Positions 8,811 through 17,899 of a stretch of DNA of 64,000 bases are shown one piece after another; within the stretch, counting starts at the first letter, position 1, and each line of letters starts with the position of its first letter. Origin of the DNA: an uncultured Ruminococcus sp. (lineage in GTDB: Bacteria; Bacillota; Clostridia; Lachnospirales; Lachnospiraceae); contig CAJFGR010000004.1 of the NCBI GenBank assembly GCA_904377845.1, forward strand, positions 19,732 through 83,731, in the 5' to 3' direction. The position numbers were made by a program, and so were the translations under genes. The notes under the pieces are model-generated. The model saw nothing but the letters and a program-made list of their open reading frames with translations, was not told where the DNA came from and searched no databases.

Positions 8811-9924
8811 AGCGTTCCCTCCTTACGATCAGAAATGTCCCAGTCAGCAGAAGCACGCACATCACGAACAGAATAACCATGTCCTGCATATACCGCTCTG
8901 GCGCGTCATAGACATTCAGGCAGTACAGTGCATCCGATATAAGCGCCGCCGGGTTAATCCGGTTTAGAAGAGGGACATTCCTGTCAATTACATTTTTGAT
9001 GTCCGCATTCATCAGTCCCGCCAGAAAGCTTAGAGCCAGAGAGACACTGATCATAATACCGATCTTCACACTCTCTCCCATTTTTCCGATACTTGTGATA
9101 AAGATACCCATTGTTACGCCGATCATGCTGCCGATGATCACAACCGGAATCATCTCCGCATAAGAGCCTGCGAACTCCAGCCGGAGAATGTATTTCATAT
9201 ATGCCAGCAGGACAAGCATATTAACAAAATGGATTCCAAATGACACTGCCGTCTCCGAGAGGATCCATCGCATCCTGTGAACCGGGCTTACACATCGTCT
9301 CGCCGCAAGCGCTGACAAGTTTGCCTGCAGATCCATAGCAGACTGGTAACCGATGAAGCATCCGTACAGGCACGCCATCCCGATCATGGCGTAGAAGAAC
9401 TGGGCAGTCGTATTCGTCGTCCGGCCGCCGAGAGATACTTCTTCTGTCACTGAGCCGTAATCTGACATCTGCCGGATGGCTGCTTCCATCCTGTCCGGAT
9501 GTATTTTCGACACATCTTCCAGCGTCTGCTTTCCTTCTGTATAGCTCTCCAGTATCATCTGGAGGATACTCTGTGCGAGTCCGCTTCCGCCGACTGTAAG
9601 AGAGGGCTCTTCCCTGCTGTAAAAGATTCCCTCAATATCTCCGTTTTCCAGTGCGGTTACCGCCTCTTCTTCTGCCATCGGCCGGACGTTGATCAGAGCT
9701 TCTTTGTCATCTCCCATAGTTTCCAGATACTCCTGAAAAACATCCTCTTCTCCTGTACTCTGTGTTACGATTGCCACAGGGATTGTCTCAAAATCCGATT
9801 CTTTCATCTGACCGATGGAAAAATACATGGCCGTAGTAAGTACAAGTGGAAATACAAACGGCCAGAACACGAGACTGAAATCTCTTATTTTTGCCAGAAA
9901 ACTGTACTTTATCAGATTCCACAT
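8797..9924 (-). CDS. ABC-2 type transporter permease (first subunit)
   Basis: This 375-residue permease has the same plan as its neighbour: a first segment near residues 18-36 (LVFWPFVFPLVLTTAMYF), an outer domain of about 150 residues, then five segments including FFYAMIGMACLYGCFIGY. It follows the ATPase by 11 bases and overlaps the next permease, so the three genes form one transcription unit. The substrate is unknown. The AAL/ARR stretch after the second membrane segment probably contacts the ATPase. Confidence 0.85.
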   Translation of the reverse strand: MWNLIKYSFLAKIRDFSLVFWPFVFPLVLTTAMYFSIGQMKESDFETIPVAIVTQSTGEEDVFQEYLETMGDDKEALINVRPMAEEEAVTALENGDIEGIFYSREEPSLTVGGSGLAQSILQMILESYTEGKQTLEDVSKIHPDRMEAAIRQMSDYGSVTEEVSLGGRTTNTTAQFFYAMIGMACLYGCFIGYQSAMDLQANLSALAARRCVSPVHRMRWILSETAVSFGIHFVNMLVLLAYMKYILRLEFAGSYAEMIPVVIIGSMIGVTMGIFITSIGKMGESVKIGIMISVSLALSFLAGLMNADIKNVIDRNVPLLNRINPAALISDALYCLNVYDAPERYMQDMVILFVMCVLLLTGTFLIVRRERYGSI

Positions 9925-9935
9925 ACCTTTTCCTC

Positions 9936-10865
9936 CTAATCCCTTAACTGCTTTCCTGTGATCTCAAGAAATACGTCGTTGAGTGTCGGCAGCTCCGAGA
10001 ACACTCTGCCAAACGGGATATCATTCTCCTGAAGGCAGCTTAAGATGTGGATCAGATTGTGCTTTGCACCGGTACATCTCACCACGAGCCGCTGATCTTC
10101 GTATTTCACGTCAAATACATGGGGAAGGGCCCTGAGCTCCGCCAGATCATCTGCACCCAGGATGACCGCTTCGATCGTCACGGTCTCTCCGGTCTTGATC
10201 ATACTCTTCAACTCTTCCTTTGTTCCCACGGCAATGCTCCTGCCATGATCCATAATGGCGATCCTCGTACAGATCTGCTCCACCTCTTCCATATAATGGG
10301 AGGTGTATATGATGGTCGAGCCCTGCCGGTTCAGTTCACAGATTCCCTCCAGTATCTTGTTCCTGCTCTGGGGATCTACTGCGACCGTAGGTTCGTCCAG
10401 TATGATCAGTCCTGGCTTGTGGGCGATTCCGCAGGCGATATTCAGGCGCCGCAGCAGGCCGCCGGAAAGTTTCTTCGGATATGTCTTTCTGTAGTCCTCC
10501 AGTCCGACAAATCGGATCGTCTCCTCCACCAGCTCTTTTCTTCTGTTCTTGTCCTTTACATATAAGCTGCAGAAGTAATCAATATTGTCATGGACACTCA
10601 GTTCTTCAAAAACTGCCACATCCTGCATAACGATTCCGATCTGGCGTTTGACGTCATAATTGTCCGGCGCCATCTCCTGCCCCACGACCCGGATGCTGCC
10701 TCTGTCAAACTTTAAGAGTGCAAGCATACAGTTGATCGCCGTCGTCTTTCCGGAACCATTTGGGCCGAGAAGTCCGAAGATCTCTCCTTCTTTTACTTCC
10801 AGATTAAAATGATCCAGTGCGACTACGTCGCCGTACCGTTTTACAAGATTTTCTATTCTGATCAT
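9936..10865 (-). CDS. ABC transporter ATP-binding protein
   Basis: A 309-residue ATPase that powers the two permeases downstream. Walker A GPNGSGKTT, Q-loop VMQD, signature LSGGLLRRL, Walker B LIILDEP and the switch TSHYMEE are all present. The D-loop region reads TVAVD instead of the common TSGLD. The C-terminal 80 residues form the extra domain typical of DrrA/CcmA-type exporter ATPases. AGGAGG stands seven bases before the ATG. It is divergent from the two-component genes at 11109, whose response regulator is the likely activator. Confidence 0.9.
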   Translation of the reverse strand: MIRIENLVKRYGDVVALDHFNLEVKEGEIFGLLGPNGSGKTTAINCMLALLKFDRGSIRVVGQEMAPDNYDVKRQIGIVMQDVAVFEELSVHDNIDYFCSLYVKDKNRRKELVEETIRFVGLEDYRKTYPKKLSGGLLRRLNIACGIAHKPGLIILDEPTVAVDPQSRNKILEGICELNRQGSTIIYTSHYMEEVEQICTRIAIMDHGRSIAVGTKEELKSMIKTGETVTIEAVILGADDLAELRALPHVFDVKYEDQRLVVRCTGAKHNLIHILSCLQENDIPFGRVFSELPTLNDVFLEITGKQLRD

Positions 10866-10986
10866 ATGGATCCTCCTGTCATATCTTCCTGATAAATTGA
10901 TAACTTTTTTGTCTTAAATTGCAAGTCCGGCTGCCCCGTCTTACTAATATCAGAATACATCAGACCCATAGATTTCCGTAGTGCAC

Positions 10987-11015
10987 AGTGTCACAAATCA
11001 ATATGACAAATGTCA
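10987..11015. promoter_or_regulatory. TGTCA half-site cluster between exporter and two-component genes
   Basis: Three TGTCA/TGACA half-sites lie in a row: TGTCA at 10989-10993, TGACA at 11004-11008 and TGTCA at 11011-11015. The last two form a tight inverted repeat. They sit in the 243-base divergent region just upstream of the kinase promoter, a fitting place for the NarL-type regulator to bind. Confidence 0.4.
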
Positions 11016-11033
11016 CTCTTCCATTCTTTTTCT

Positions 11034-11061
11034 TTGCTTTCCCTATATTTTCGACTATAAT
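11034..11061 (+). promoter_or_regulatory. Promoter of the two-component operon
   Basis: TTGCTT (11034-11039) and TATAAT (11056-11061) are spaced by 16 bases, about 50 bases before the kinase start codon. Confidence 0.55.
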
Positions 11062-11108
11062 AAAAGCATAGAGCGCTTAAGAAAGGAGCGGCGCAGGCCG
11101 GCATTCAT

Positions 11109-12272
11109 ATGAAAAATGCAGTAAATTGCGGGATGGTCATGCTTTTGTGTATGTTTTCCCTGTTCTTCGTACAGCCTGATCTGTCTTATGTACTGGCATT
11201 TCTCTGCGCGCTGATTCTGTGCAGTGCGGATTTATTTCTGGAAGAAGACCGGACATATGCAGCAGGCTGTCTTGTTTTCCTGACCGCTGCAGTTTTCGTA
11301 CCGGCGTTCCGGTATTTTTATCCCGCGGTATGTTACGGGCTGTTCCGCCGTAAGCTTTATGTCCCTTCTGCCATAGCCGCAGTCCTGTACCTGATCCTGT
11401 ATCTGGTGTACGGACAGATGTCACCTCTTCTCGTCTGTCTGGATCTGTTCGGATTTGCAGTATGTTTTCTTCTGGCTTCGACAACAAGGGAGCGTGACAG
11501 CCTGCAGGATACACTGAGGCGGACAATGGATGACAGCACAGAGCGGGATCTGCTCCTCACGGAAAAGAACCGAACATTGATGGAAAAGCAGGACTATGAA
11601 ATCTATACTGCTACCCTGAGGGAACGGAACCGGATTGCCCGAGAGATCCACGACAATGTAGGGCATCTGCTCTCCCGGTCCATTCTTCTTGCAGGAGCCG
11701 CAAAGACAGTAAACCGGGACGAAACCCTATCGCCTACCCTTGATTTTCTCGACCAGACACTGAACGCGGCCATGGATAACATCCGCTCCAGCGTGCACGA
11801 CCTGCGGGATGAGGCAGTCAATCTGGACGAAGCCGTAAAATCCCTGATCAGTGATTTTACATTCTGCCCGGTCGCATACTGCTATGACGCAGGAAGAGAG
11901 ATCCCCCGGGATGTCAAATACAGCTTTATCAGTATTACAAAAGAGGCACTCTCCAATATCATGAGGCACAGCAATGCCAGCAAAGCATCTGTTACCATCC
12001 GGGAACATCCCGCGCTGTATCAGCTCTGCATTGAGGATAACGGCACTGAAGTCAGGAAAGGTATGGAAAATGACAGAAGCACGGGAAATAGCAAAAACTC
12101 GGGAAATGCCGCACCTCCCGGCAGTTCCGGCGGCATGGGACTGGTCAATATGAAAGAACGGACAGACAAACTGCACGGAACGATCCATATCTCAGCTGAA
12201 AACGGGTTCCGGATCCTTGTTACAATACCAAAAAGGAGACTAGATTATGAAACTGATATTGATAGACGATGA
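11109..12272 (+). CDS. NarL-family sensor histidine kinase
   Basis: A 387-residue membrane kinase. Five or six hydrophobic segments fill residues 8-130 with almost no extracellular loop, the intramembrane-sensing plan common in kinases beside ABC exporters. The dimerisation/phosphoacceptor helix reads RNRIAREIHDNVGH, with the histidine in EIHDN (HisKA_3 type). The ATP-binding domain follows: KEALSNIMRHS (N box), EDNG and GGMGLVNMKER (G boxes). A Ser/Gly/Asn-rich insert lies between the last two. The gene overlaps the response regulator by 26 bases. It probably senses the compound exported by the divergent ABC system. Confidence 0.9.
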   Translation: MKNAVNCGMVMLLCMFSLFFVQPDLSYVLAFLCALILCSADLFLEEDRTYAAGCLVFLTAAVFVPAFRYFYPAVCYGLFRRKLYVPSAIAAVLYLILYLVYGQMSPLLVCLDLFGFAVCFLLASTTRERDSLQDTLRRTMDDSTERDLLLTEKNRTLMEKQDYEIYTATLRERNRIAREIHDNVGHLLSRSILLAGAAKTVNRDETLSPTLDFLDQTLNAAMDNIRSSVHDLRDEAVNLDEAVKSLISDFTFCPVAYCYDAGREIPRDVKYSFISITKEALSNIMRHSNASKASVTIREHPALYQLCIEDNGTEVRKGMENDRSTGNSKNSGNAAPPGSSGGMGLVNMKERTDKLHGTIHISAENGFRILVTIPKRRLDYETDIDRR

Positions 12273-12876
12273 CTGCCTTGTGGTGAGCGCCCTGAAAATG
12301 ATTCTGGAAAGCGAGCCGGATTTTGAGGTGGCAGCTACAGCAGAGGACGGCAGCGCAGCTCCTGCTCTCTACCGCGAGCACAGACCGGATGTGCTTCTGA
12401 TGGATATCCGTATGAAACAGAAGAACGGACTGGACGCGGCAGAAGAAATCCTGCAGGAATTCCCGTCGGCAAGAATTCTGCTGCTCACGACATTTTCCGA
12501 CGATGAATATATTATAAAAGCACTAAAACTGGGAGCGGCAGGCTATCTGCTCAAGCAGGATTACCAGAACATTATTCCCGCCATCCGGGCAGCCGCCTCC
12601 GGCCAGACCGTGTTCGGCACGGAAATTGTCTCCCGGATTCCGGAACTTATGGGAACGCAAAAAGAGACAACCGACTATAAAAAATATGGGATCAGTGAGC
12701 GTGAACTGGAAGTGATCCGTCTGATTGCAGAGGGATTAAGCAACAAAGAGATCGCAGCTCGTCTGTATTTAAGTGAGGGAACTGTAAGAAACTACTTAAC
12801 AACTATACTCGACAAACTGAACCTGCGCGACCGCACACAGCTCGCGGTGTTCTATTTAAGCGGCAGGCAACAGTAG
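12247..12876 (+). CDS. NarL/LuxR-family response regulator
   Basis: This 209-residue regulator has an N-terminal receiver with acidic pocket DDD (residues 7-9) and phospho-acceptor aspartate in VLLMDIRM. The conserved Thr is in LLTTF and the Lys in LLKQD. A C-terminal LuxR-type helix-turn-helix follows (ERELEVIRLIAEGLSNKEIA, then SEGTVRNYLTTIL). It is the partner of the kinase it overlaps. AAGGAG lies eight bases before the ATG. The likely target is the divergent ABC operon promoter with its TGTCA half-sites. Confidence 0.92.
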   Translation: MKLILIDDDCLVVSALKMILESEPDFEVAATAEDGSAAPALYREHRPDVLLMDIRMKQKNGLDAAEEILQEFPSARILLLTTFSDDEYIIKALKLGAAGYLLKQDYQNIIPAIRAAASGQTVFGTEIVSRIPELMGTQKETTDYKKYGISERELEVIRLIAEGLSNKEIAARLYLSEGTVRNYLTTILDKLNLRDRTQLAVFYLSGRQQ

Positions 12877-12901
12877 CTCAGGCTTGAAAGGAGATGCCAT
12901 T

Positions 12902-15016
12902 ATGTCACTGCACACATCAGATCTGGTGCTCGTTCCCGGGCGCCAGCTAAAACCACTGGATACGATCTCCGGCTTTCAGGTCCGCCCCGGGTTCTTCCGG
13001 TTCTTCGGAGCCACCGTAATCCCGGGCGGCGTCAATTTTACGATCCAGTCACATGGAGCAACGTCCTGCGAACTGCTGCTCTTCCACCGCGATGCGGAAG
13101 AGCCTTTTGCCGCTTTGAAATTTCCCGACAATTACAAAATAGGCTTTGTCTATTCCATGATCGTGTTCGGATTGGATATCGAGGAATTTGAATATGCCTA
13201 CCGGCTGGACGGTCCTTATGACGAGAAAAAAGGGCTTCGGTTTGACAAGACGAAGATCCTGCTGGATCCCTATGCCCGCGCTGTCACCGGACAGAGCCAG
13301 TGGGGATGCAAGAACAATCCGCAGCACAGCTACCGCGCGCGGGTCGTACAGAACAACTTTGACTGGGGGCTGGAACGAAGCGAACCTATCCCCATGGAAG
13401 ATCTGGTAATCTATGAACTTCATGTCCGCGGATTTACTAAATCACCCTCCTCCGGCGTATCCTGTCCGGGCACGTTTAAAGGGCTGGAAGAAAAGATTCC
13501 TTATCTGAAAAGGCTAGGGGTTAATGCGGTGGAGCTGATGCCTGTCTTTGAATTTGACGAGATGCGTGATGTCCGCCTGATTGATCAGAACGAGCTGCTT
13601 GACTACTGGGGCTATAATCCGGTCTGTTTCTTTGCGCCGAATACAAGTTACTCCTCCAGTATCGAGTATAACCGTGAAGGAATGGAATTAAAGCGTCTGA
13701 TCAAGGCGCTTCACGATAATGAGATCGACGTGATCCTTGATGTTGTATTCAACCACACAGCCGAAGGGAATGAACTGGGGTCCTCTTTCTGTTTTAAAGG
13801 TTTTGACAACAATATCTACTATATGCTCACCCCTGACGGGAAATACTATAACTTCAGCGGCTGTGGAAATACGCTGAACTGCAATCATCCTGTCGTTCAG
13901 GAGCTGATCCTGGACTGCCTCCGCTACTGGGTGACCGACTACCGCGTGGACGGTTTTCGGTTCGATCTGGCTTCCATCTTGGGACGCAGCGACAACGGTA
14001 CACCCCTGAACCAGCCTCCTCTCCTGCGAAGCCTTGCTTTCGATCCGATTCTCGGGAACGTCAAGCTCATTGCCGAGGCATGGGATGCGGGCGGCCTCTA
14101 CCAGGTGGGTTCTTTTCCGTCCTGGAAACGCTGGGCGGAATGGAACGGACGCTACAGGGATGATATGCGGTGTTTCCTGAAGGGAGACAGCAAGATGGCG
14201 GGGATCGCCGCGCAGAGGATGACCGGTTCCCCGGATCTGTATGATCCGGTCTACCGCGGCGGCAATGCTTCCGTCAACTTCCTGACCTGCCACGACGGAT
14301 TCACCCTTTATGACCTGTACAGCTATAACCAGAAACACAATGAAGCAAACGGTTGGGATAACACGGACGGATATGACGACAACAACAGCTGGAACTGCGG
14401 TGTGGAAGGAGATACGGACGATCCGGAAGTCCTTGCATTACGTTTCCGGATGATTAAGAACGCCTGTGCCGTACTCATGTGCAGCCGCGGAACTCCCATG
14501 TTCCTCTCCGGCGATGAATTCGGCGATACCCGATTCGGAAATAACAATCCCTATTGTCAGGACAATCCGATCTCGTGGCTGGACTGGAATCTGCTGCATA
14601 AGAACAAAAATCTCTTTGAATTCTTCCGGTATATGATCGCTTTCCGTAAGGAGCATCCGGCGATCCGGAAGGATCTGGAACCGAGCTATATCGGCTTTCC
14701 GTCCATGAGCATTCACGGACTGGAACCGTGGAATAGCGAACATATGGAAAACACCTATGCAGCCTGTGTCCTTTTTGCAGGATATGACGAAGAAGAAAAC
14801 CGCGAAGACCTTGTCTATGTGGCAGCCAATGCATACTGGTATCCGGCAAACCTCACACTTCCCGATCTGCCGGAAGATTACTGCTGGAAGATTACAGTCA
14901 ACACCGGCGATCCGAAACAGCAGATCTTCCCGGAAAACAAAATGCCCGTCGCCGGAAACACCATCATCCTCGGCGAACGCTCCGTAATCATCTTCGTAGG
15001 AGAAAAATCAGAATAA
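12902..15016 (+). CDS. glgX: Glycogen debranching enzyme, GlgX/isoamylase type
   Basis: A 704-residue GH13 enzyme that cleaves alpha-1,6 branches in glycogen or maltodextrins. An N-terminal CBM48-like domain precedes the barrel. Barrel motifs are VILDVVFNHTA (region I), VDGFRFDLAS with the nucleophile Asp (II), LIAEAWDAGG with the acid Glu (III) and FLTCHDGFTL (IV). There is no signal peptide, so it acts on intracellular glucan. I start at ATG 12902, eight bases after GAAAGGAG; a TTG reading from 12884 lacks a site. It begins 25 bases after the response regulator, so it may be co-transcribed, though a functional link is not obvious. Confidence 0.92.
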   Translation: MSLHTSDLVLVPGRQLKPLDTISGFQVRPGFFRFFGATVIPGGVNFTIQSHGATSCELLLFHRDAEEPFAALKFPDNYKIGFVYSMIVFGLDIEEFEYAYRLDGPYDEKKGLRFDKTKILLDPYARAVTGQSQWGCKNNPQHSYRARVVQNNFDWGLERSEPIPMEDLVIYELHVRGFTKSPSSGVSCPGTFKGLEEKIPYLKRLGVNAVELMPVFEFDEMRDVRLIDQNELLDYWGYNPVCFFAPNTSYSSSIEYNREGMELKRLIKALHDNEIDVILDVVFNHTAEGNELGSSFCFKGFDNNIYYMLTPDGKYYNFSGCGNTLNCNHPVVQELILDCLRYWVTDYRVDGFRFDLASILGRSDNGTPLNQPPLLRSLAFDPILGNVKLIAEAWDAGGLYQVGSFPSWKRWAEWNGRYRDDMRCFLKGDSKMAGIAAQRMTGSPDLYDPVYRGGNASVNFLTCHDGFTLYDLYSYNQKHNEANGWDNTDGYDDNNSWNCGVEGDTDDPEVLALRFRMIKNACAVLMCSRGTPMFLSGDEFGDTRFGNNNPYCQDNPISWLDWNLLHKNKNLFEFFRYMIAFRKEHPAIRKDLEPSYIGFPSMSIHGLEPWNSEHMENTYAACVLFAGYDEEENREDLVYVAANAYWYPANLTLPDLPEDYCWKITVNTGDPKQQIFPENKMPVAGNTIILGERSVIIFVGEKSE

Positions 15017-15112
15017 CAGGTATTACTTTCTTTGATTCCAGCCGAATCAACGAATGGCAACACCTTCAATCTACTCCCGTCTTAATCTGAAATTCCGGGA
15101 GCGAAAAGCCCA

Positions 15113-15243
15113 GCCGGAGTACAGGTGTTACTCAAAGGCCGTAGAGCAACATCAGCACTTAGGCGGCGTTCTTTGCCGCCTTATGTACTGCTATGTTGCG
15201 GCCCGAGCGAGAGCGCGCCTGCGAGTGACACCTGTACTCCGGC
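15113..15243. repeat. 131-base near-perfect palindromic hairpin element
   Basis: The outer arms at 15113-15133 and 15223-15243 are 21 bases each with one mismatch that is a G-U pair in RNA. Inner arms GCAACAT/ATGTTGC (15146-15152, 15193-15199) and AGGCGGC/GCCGCCT (15161-15167, 15175-15181) continue the fold to a seven-base loop. It fills the gap between the convergent GlgX and DUF2325 genes. It could be a REP-like mobile palindrome, a structured RNA or an elaborate terminator. No coding potential is seen. Confidence 0.7.
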
Positions 15244-15270
15244 GGACACTTTTTCCCCTGGGATTACGAA

Positions 15271-15552
15271 TTAAGCACACGCATTGCAGAGAATTTCTTC
15301 CAGCGCATTTTTACTGCTTGTATGGCACCTTACCACACAGGCATTGCATCTTCCCGCCTCTTCTACCGCGCATTTCACCATCTTATGGGACACAGTATTC
15401 GTGAACAGCACGATCAGATCCGGACTTCCGATTTGTTTACTCAAAGAAGCCGACATTTGTGTGAATACTTTTGCCTTGCAGTTAAACTGTTTACAGATCT
15501 TTTTATACTGGCAGACCATCCTGTCATGGCCCCCGATGATAACGACACTCAT
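15271..15552 (-). CDS. DUF2325 domain-containing protein
   Basis: A 93-residue cysteine-rich cytosolic protein of the DUF2325 family. VVIIGGHDRM at the start gives a Rossmann-like strand-turn, and PDLIVLFTNTVSH forms a second strand. Nine cysteines are present, several in CNAC/RCNAC contexts near the C-terminus, which suggests metal or Fe-S binding, but no function is established. I start at ATG 15552, with AGGAGG seven bases upstream. The promoter region carries an AGTTAG-N6-CTAACT palindrome shared with the ABC transporter gene near 35 kb, hinting at common metal-responsive control. Confidence 0.8.
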   Translation of the reverse strand: MSVVIIGGHDRMVCQYKKICKQFNCKAKVFTQMSASLSKQIGSPDLIVLFTNTVSHKMVKCAVEEAGRCNACVVRCHTSSKNALEEILCNACA

Positions 15553-15604
15553 ATGAAACCTCCTGTAGAAAAGTAATAAAAGTAACATATATTTATTTTC
15601 CGCT

Positions 15605-15622
15605 AGTTAGTTTTTCCTAACT
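15605..15622. promoter_or_regulatory. AGTTAG-N6-CTAACT operator, copy 1
   Basis: A perfect inverted repeat with six-base spacer TTTTTC upstream of the DUF2325 gene, just past a GATAAT -10-like box on the minus strand. The same arms and spacing recur at 35058 and 35206. That position suits a repressor. Confidence 0.6.
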
Positions 15623-15641
15623 CGTATCATTATCATACACG

Positions 15642-15681
15642 AAAAAAGAACAGATATCAAGCTGTTTTTGATATCTGTTCT
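15642..15681 (-). terminator. Terminator of the PatB operon
   Basis: A perfect 14-base stem (15647-15660 with 15668-15681) is followed on the minus strand by TTTTTT. It ends the operon that runs from 18163 through the PatB-like gene. Confidence 0.9.
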
Positions 15682-15731
15682 CATTTAATGAGCAAAACAG
15701 CGGCGATAGCCGTAATAAGCACGAAGTGCGG

Positions 15732-15800
15732 TTTTGCGAATGGCGCGGGCTGAACTGTTACATTTCAGTGCAATTTTGTGAATGGCGCCGCTGAACGGTT
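15732..15800. repeat. Imperfect direct repeat at the 3' end of the PatB-like gene
   Basis: Two copies of a 27-28-base unit (15732-15759 and 15774-15800) share TTTTG.GAATGGCGC and CTGAAC.GTT. The second encodes the last residues of the PatB-like protein, the first lies after its stop. They look like a short tandem duplication or part of a dispersed intergenic repeat. Confidence 0.5.
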
Positions 15801-16955
15801 CATATATGCCTCAATCCCGGCTTTCAGTCTTTTCAGGCCGTCCTCCAAGCACGCTCTCGGGCACGCAAGGTTCATCCGCAGGAATCCATCACCGTTATGA
15901 TACTCTTTTCCGGCACTGATATAAAGCCCGGTCTCCTTACGAATAAATTCGCTCAGTTCTTCAGAATCTTCTGTCACTTCCCGGCAGTCGATCCACAGCA
16001 GATAAGTCGCTTCTCCCCGGACCGCAGTCACATTCTCTATCTCGTGGTCGATATACTCTTCCGCCCGTTTCCTGTTCTCCCACAAATACTCGTTCAGTTC
16101 ATCCAGCCATTCCCCGCCGTGCATAAAAGCGGCGACCGGAGCTATAGCTGCAAACACATTGGGCTCCGCCACTTCATCTGTATTGAGCCCCCGGTTGACT
16201 TTATGGCGGATCGTCTCATTCGGTACGATCACGGCAGACGTCTGTATCCCTGCAATGTTAAATGCTTTCGTCGGGGCGACACAGGTGATGCTGTTCCTCC
16301 GGCAGTTTTCCGAGACTGATGCAAACGGTACATACTCTGTGCCCGGTTTTACAAGATCACAGTGGATCTCATCGGAGAGAACAAGCACATGATGCTTTAT
16401 ACACAGATCTCCGATCCGTTCCAGTGTCTCTTTATCCCAGATCCTTCCCGCCGGATTCTGCGGATTGCACAAAAGCAGCAATGTTGCCTGCGGATCTGAA
16501 AGCTTTTCCTCCAGATCATCAAAGTCGATCTCATAGACACCGTTTTCCAATTTCAGCCTGCTTTCAAGTACATTCCTTCCGTTGTTTAAGATCGAGTTAA
16601 AGAAAATATTGTATACCGGTGTCATGACAACAACTTTCTCAGCAACGGTAGTCATTTTTCTGACGATACTTGAGATTGCGGGCACAACTCCTGTGCAGAA
16701 GATAAGCCAGTCTTTCTCTATTTCAAAGTGATGCCGGCTGCTCCACCATGACTGATATGCCTCATACCACTCGTCCGGCACCACCGTATAGCCGAATATT
16801 CCATGGGACGCGCGCTCCGCAATGGCTTCCGTCACCGCCGGAGCCGTACGGAAATCCATGTCTGCCACCCACATGGGAAGCTCTCCGTCCGGCACATCCC
16901 ATTTCAGGGAACCGGTATTTTTACGGTCGATCATTTCGTCAAAATTATATTTCAT
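15765..16955 (-). CDS. MalY/PatB family PLP-dependent cysteine-S-conjugate beta-lyase
   Basis: A 396-residue fold-type I PLP enzyme. The Schiff-base lysine is in CVAPTKAFNIAG, the cofactor aspartate/tyrosine region in LSDEIHCDL, and the N-terminal segment MWVADMDFRTAP is typical of MalY/PatB. Members cleave C-S bonds of cystathionine or cysteine conjugates, giving pyruvate, ammonia and a thiol. It lies 16 bases after the DUF3737 gene and is the last gene of the operon. The divergent LysR gene is the likely regulator. Its final ten residues are encoded in a short repeated sequence. Confidence 0.9.
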   Translation of the reverse strand: MKYNFDEMIDRKNTGSLKWDVPDGELPMWVADMDFRTAPAVTEAIAERASHGIFGYTVVPDEWYEAYQSWWSSRHHFEIEKDWLIFCTGVVPAISSIVRKMTTVAEKVVVMTPVYNIFFNSILNNGRNVLESRLKLENGVYEIDFDDLEEKLSDPQATLLLLCNPQNPAGRIWDKETLERIGDLCIKHHVLVLSDEIHCDLVKPGTEYVPFASVSENCRRNSITCVAPTKAFNIAGIQTSAVIVPNETIRHKVNRGLNTDEVAEPNVFAAIAPVAAFMHGGEWLDELNEYLWENRKRAEEYIDHEIENVTAVRGEATYLLWIDCREVTEDSEELSEFIRKETGLYISAGKEYHNGDGFLRMNLACPRACLEDGLKRLKAGIEAYMNRSAAPFTKLH

Positions 16956-16971
16956 GCTGCATTATCCTTTC

Positions 16972-17850
16972 TCACGCGCAGGCACACTCCTTCTCATGTT
17001 CAACATCGCTGCAGATGATCTTTGTCTTCGACGGATCAATCTTATCTTTCTCGATAATAAGATCGCCGATATGTTCTGCGCGGATCGTTCCTCCGGAGGG
17101 ATTTAAAACGCTGTCGATCTTTCCGTGAATGTCCGCATCGACTGTGGAGTACTCAAAAGCAAGTGTCGTATTGATGAGCTTGCAGTTCTTCATCACAAGG
17201 CTGTCGATGTAGCACATCCCCTGCAGGCTCTCAATCGTACAATTGACAAGAGTCAGGTTCTTTGCATTCCATCCCAGGTATTCTCCGGAGATAAAGGAAT
17301 CATAGACTGTTACATTTTCACTGTTCCAGAATGCGTCCTTAGAGAGCATTTTTGCATTGCGGATCTCTACGTTCTTCGCTCCGTCAAAAGAGTAATTGCC
17401 CACCAGCTTAAAGTCATTGAGCTTCATATCCGTACAGTTCATAGCAAAATAATCACCTTTTGCAGTGACACGGTCCATCTTCACCTGCTCACAGCTCCAG
17501 AGCGTCTCCTGTGCATTCGGGAAATCTACATTTTCCAATACAACGCCATGGCATCTTCTGAAATTCTTAGGTGCTTCGATCATAGCGTTTCTCACAGTAA
17601 TATTGTCTGTATACCATACGCCCGCACGCGCCATCTCAAACCATGTACAGTCCTCTGCAAGAATGTCTTTACTGTACCAGAGCGGATATTTCCATTTGAA
17701 CATACTGCCATATAATTCAATGTTCCGGCTTTCTTTGAGGGGAGACTCTCCATTGTCAAAGATCGTATCATAGATTTTAAGGTCTTTCCCCATAAACAGC
17801 GGGCGCTCTCCTGTTAAGTACTGTTGTCTTATTTCTTTTTTCTGACTCAT
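16972..17850 (-). CDS. DUF3737 family protein, predicted right-handed beta-helix
   Basis: This 292-residue protein matches DUF3737. It consists of repeated short strands with the pattern (N/C)-hydrophobic-x-hydrophobic, such as NIELYGSMF, NVTVYDSF and NLTLVNCTI, recurring about every 20 residues as in a pectate-lyase-like beta-helix. No signal peptide is seen. The biochemical role is unknown. It sits between the small helical protein and the PatB-like enzyme, an association I recall from other gut Firmicutes, which suggests a role tied to thiol or amino-acid metabolism; this link is inference. A Cys-rich end (ECACA) closes the chain. Confidence 0.85.
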   Translation of the reverse strand: MSQKKEIRQQYLTGERPLFMGKDLKIYDTIFDNGESPLKESRNIELYGSMFKWKYPLWYSKDILAEDCTWFEMARAGVWYTDNITVRNAMIEAPKNFRRCHGVVLENVDFPNAQETLWSCEQVKMDRVTAKGDYFAMNCTDMKLNDFKLVGNYSFDGAKNVEIRNAKMLSKDAFWNSENVTVYDSFISGEYLGWNAKNLTLVNCTIESLQGMCYIDSLVMKNCKLINTTLAFEYSTVDADIHGKIDSVLNPSGGTIRAEHIGDLIIEKDKIDPSKTKIICSDVEHEKECACA

Positions 17851-17899
17851 ATAAATCTTCCTTTCCTATTAAATTCACAAATTTTAAATTCACACACTA

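Noticed and set aside
15113..15243. Integron attC site
   Set aside because: The element is palindromic and of suitable length, but the ends lack the GTTRRRY/RYYYAAC core sites.
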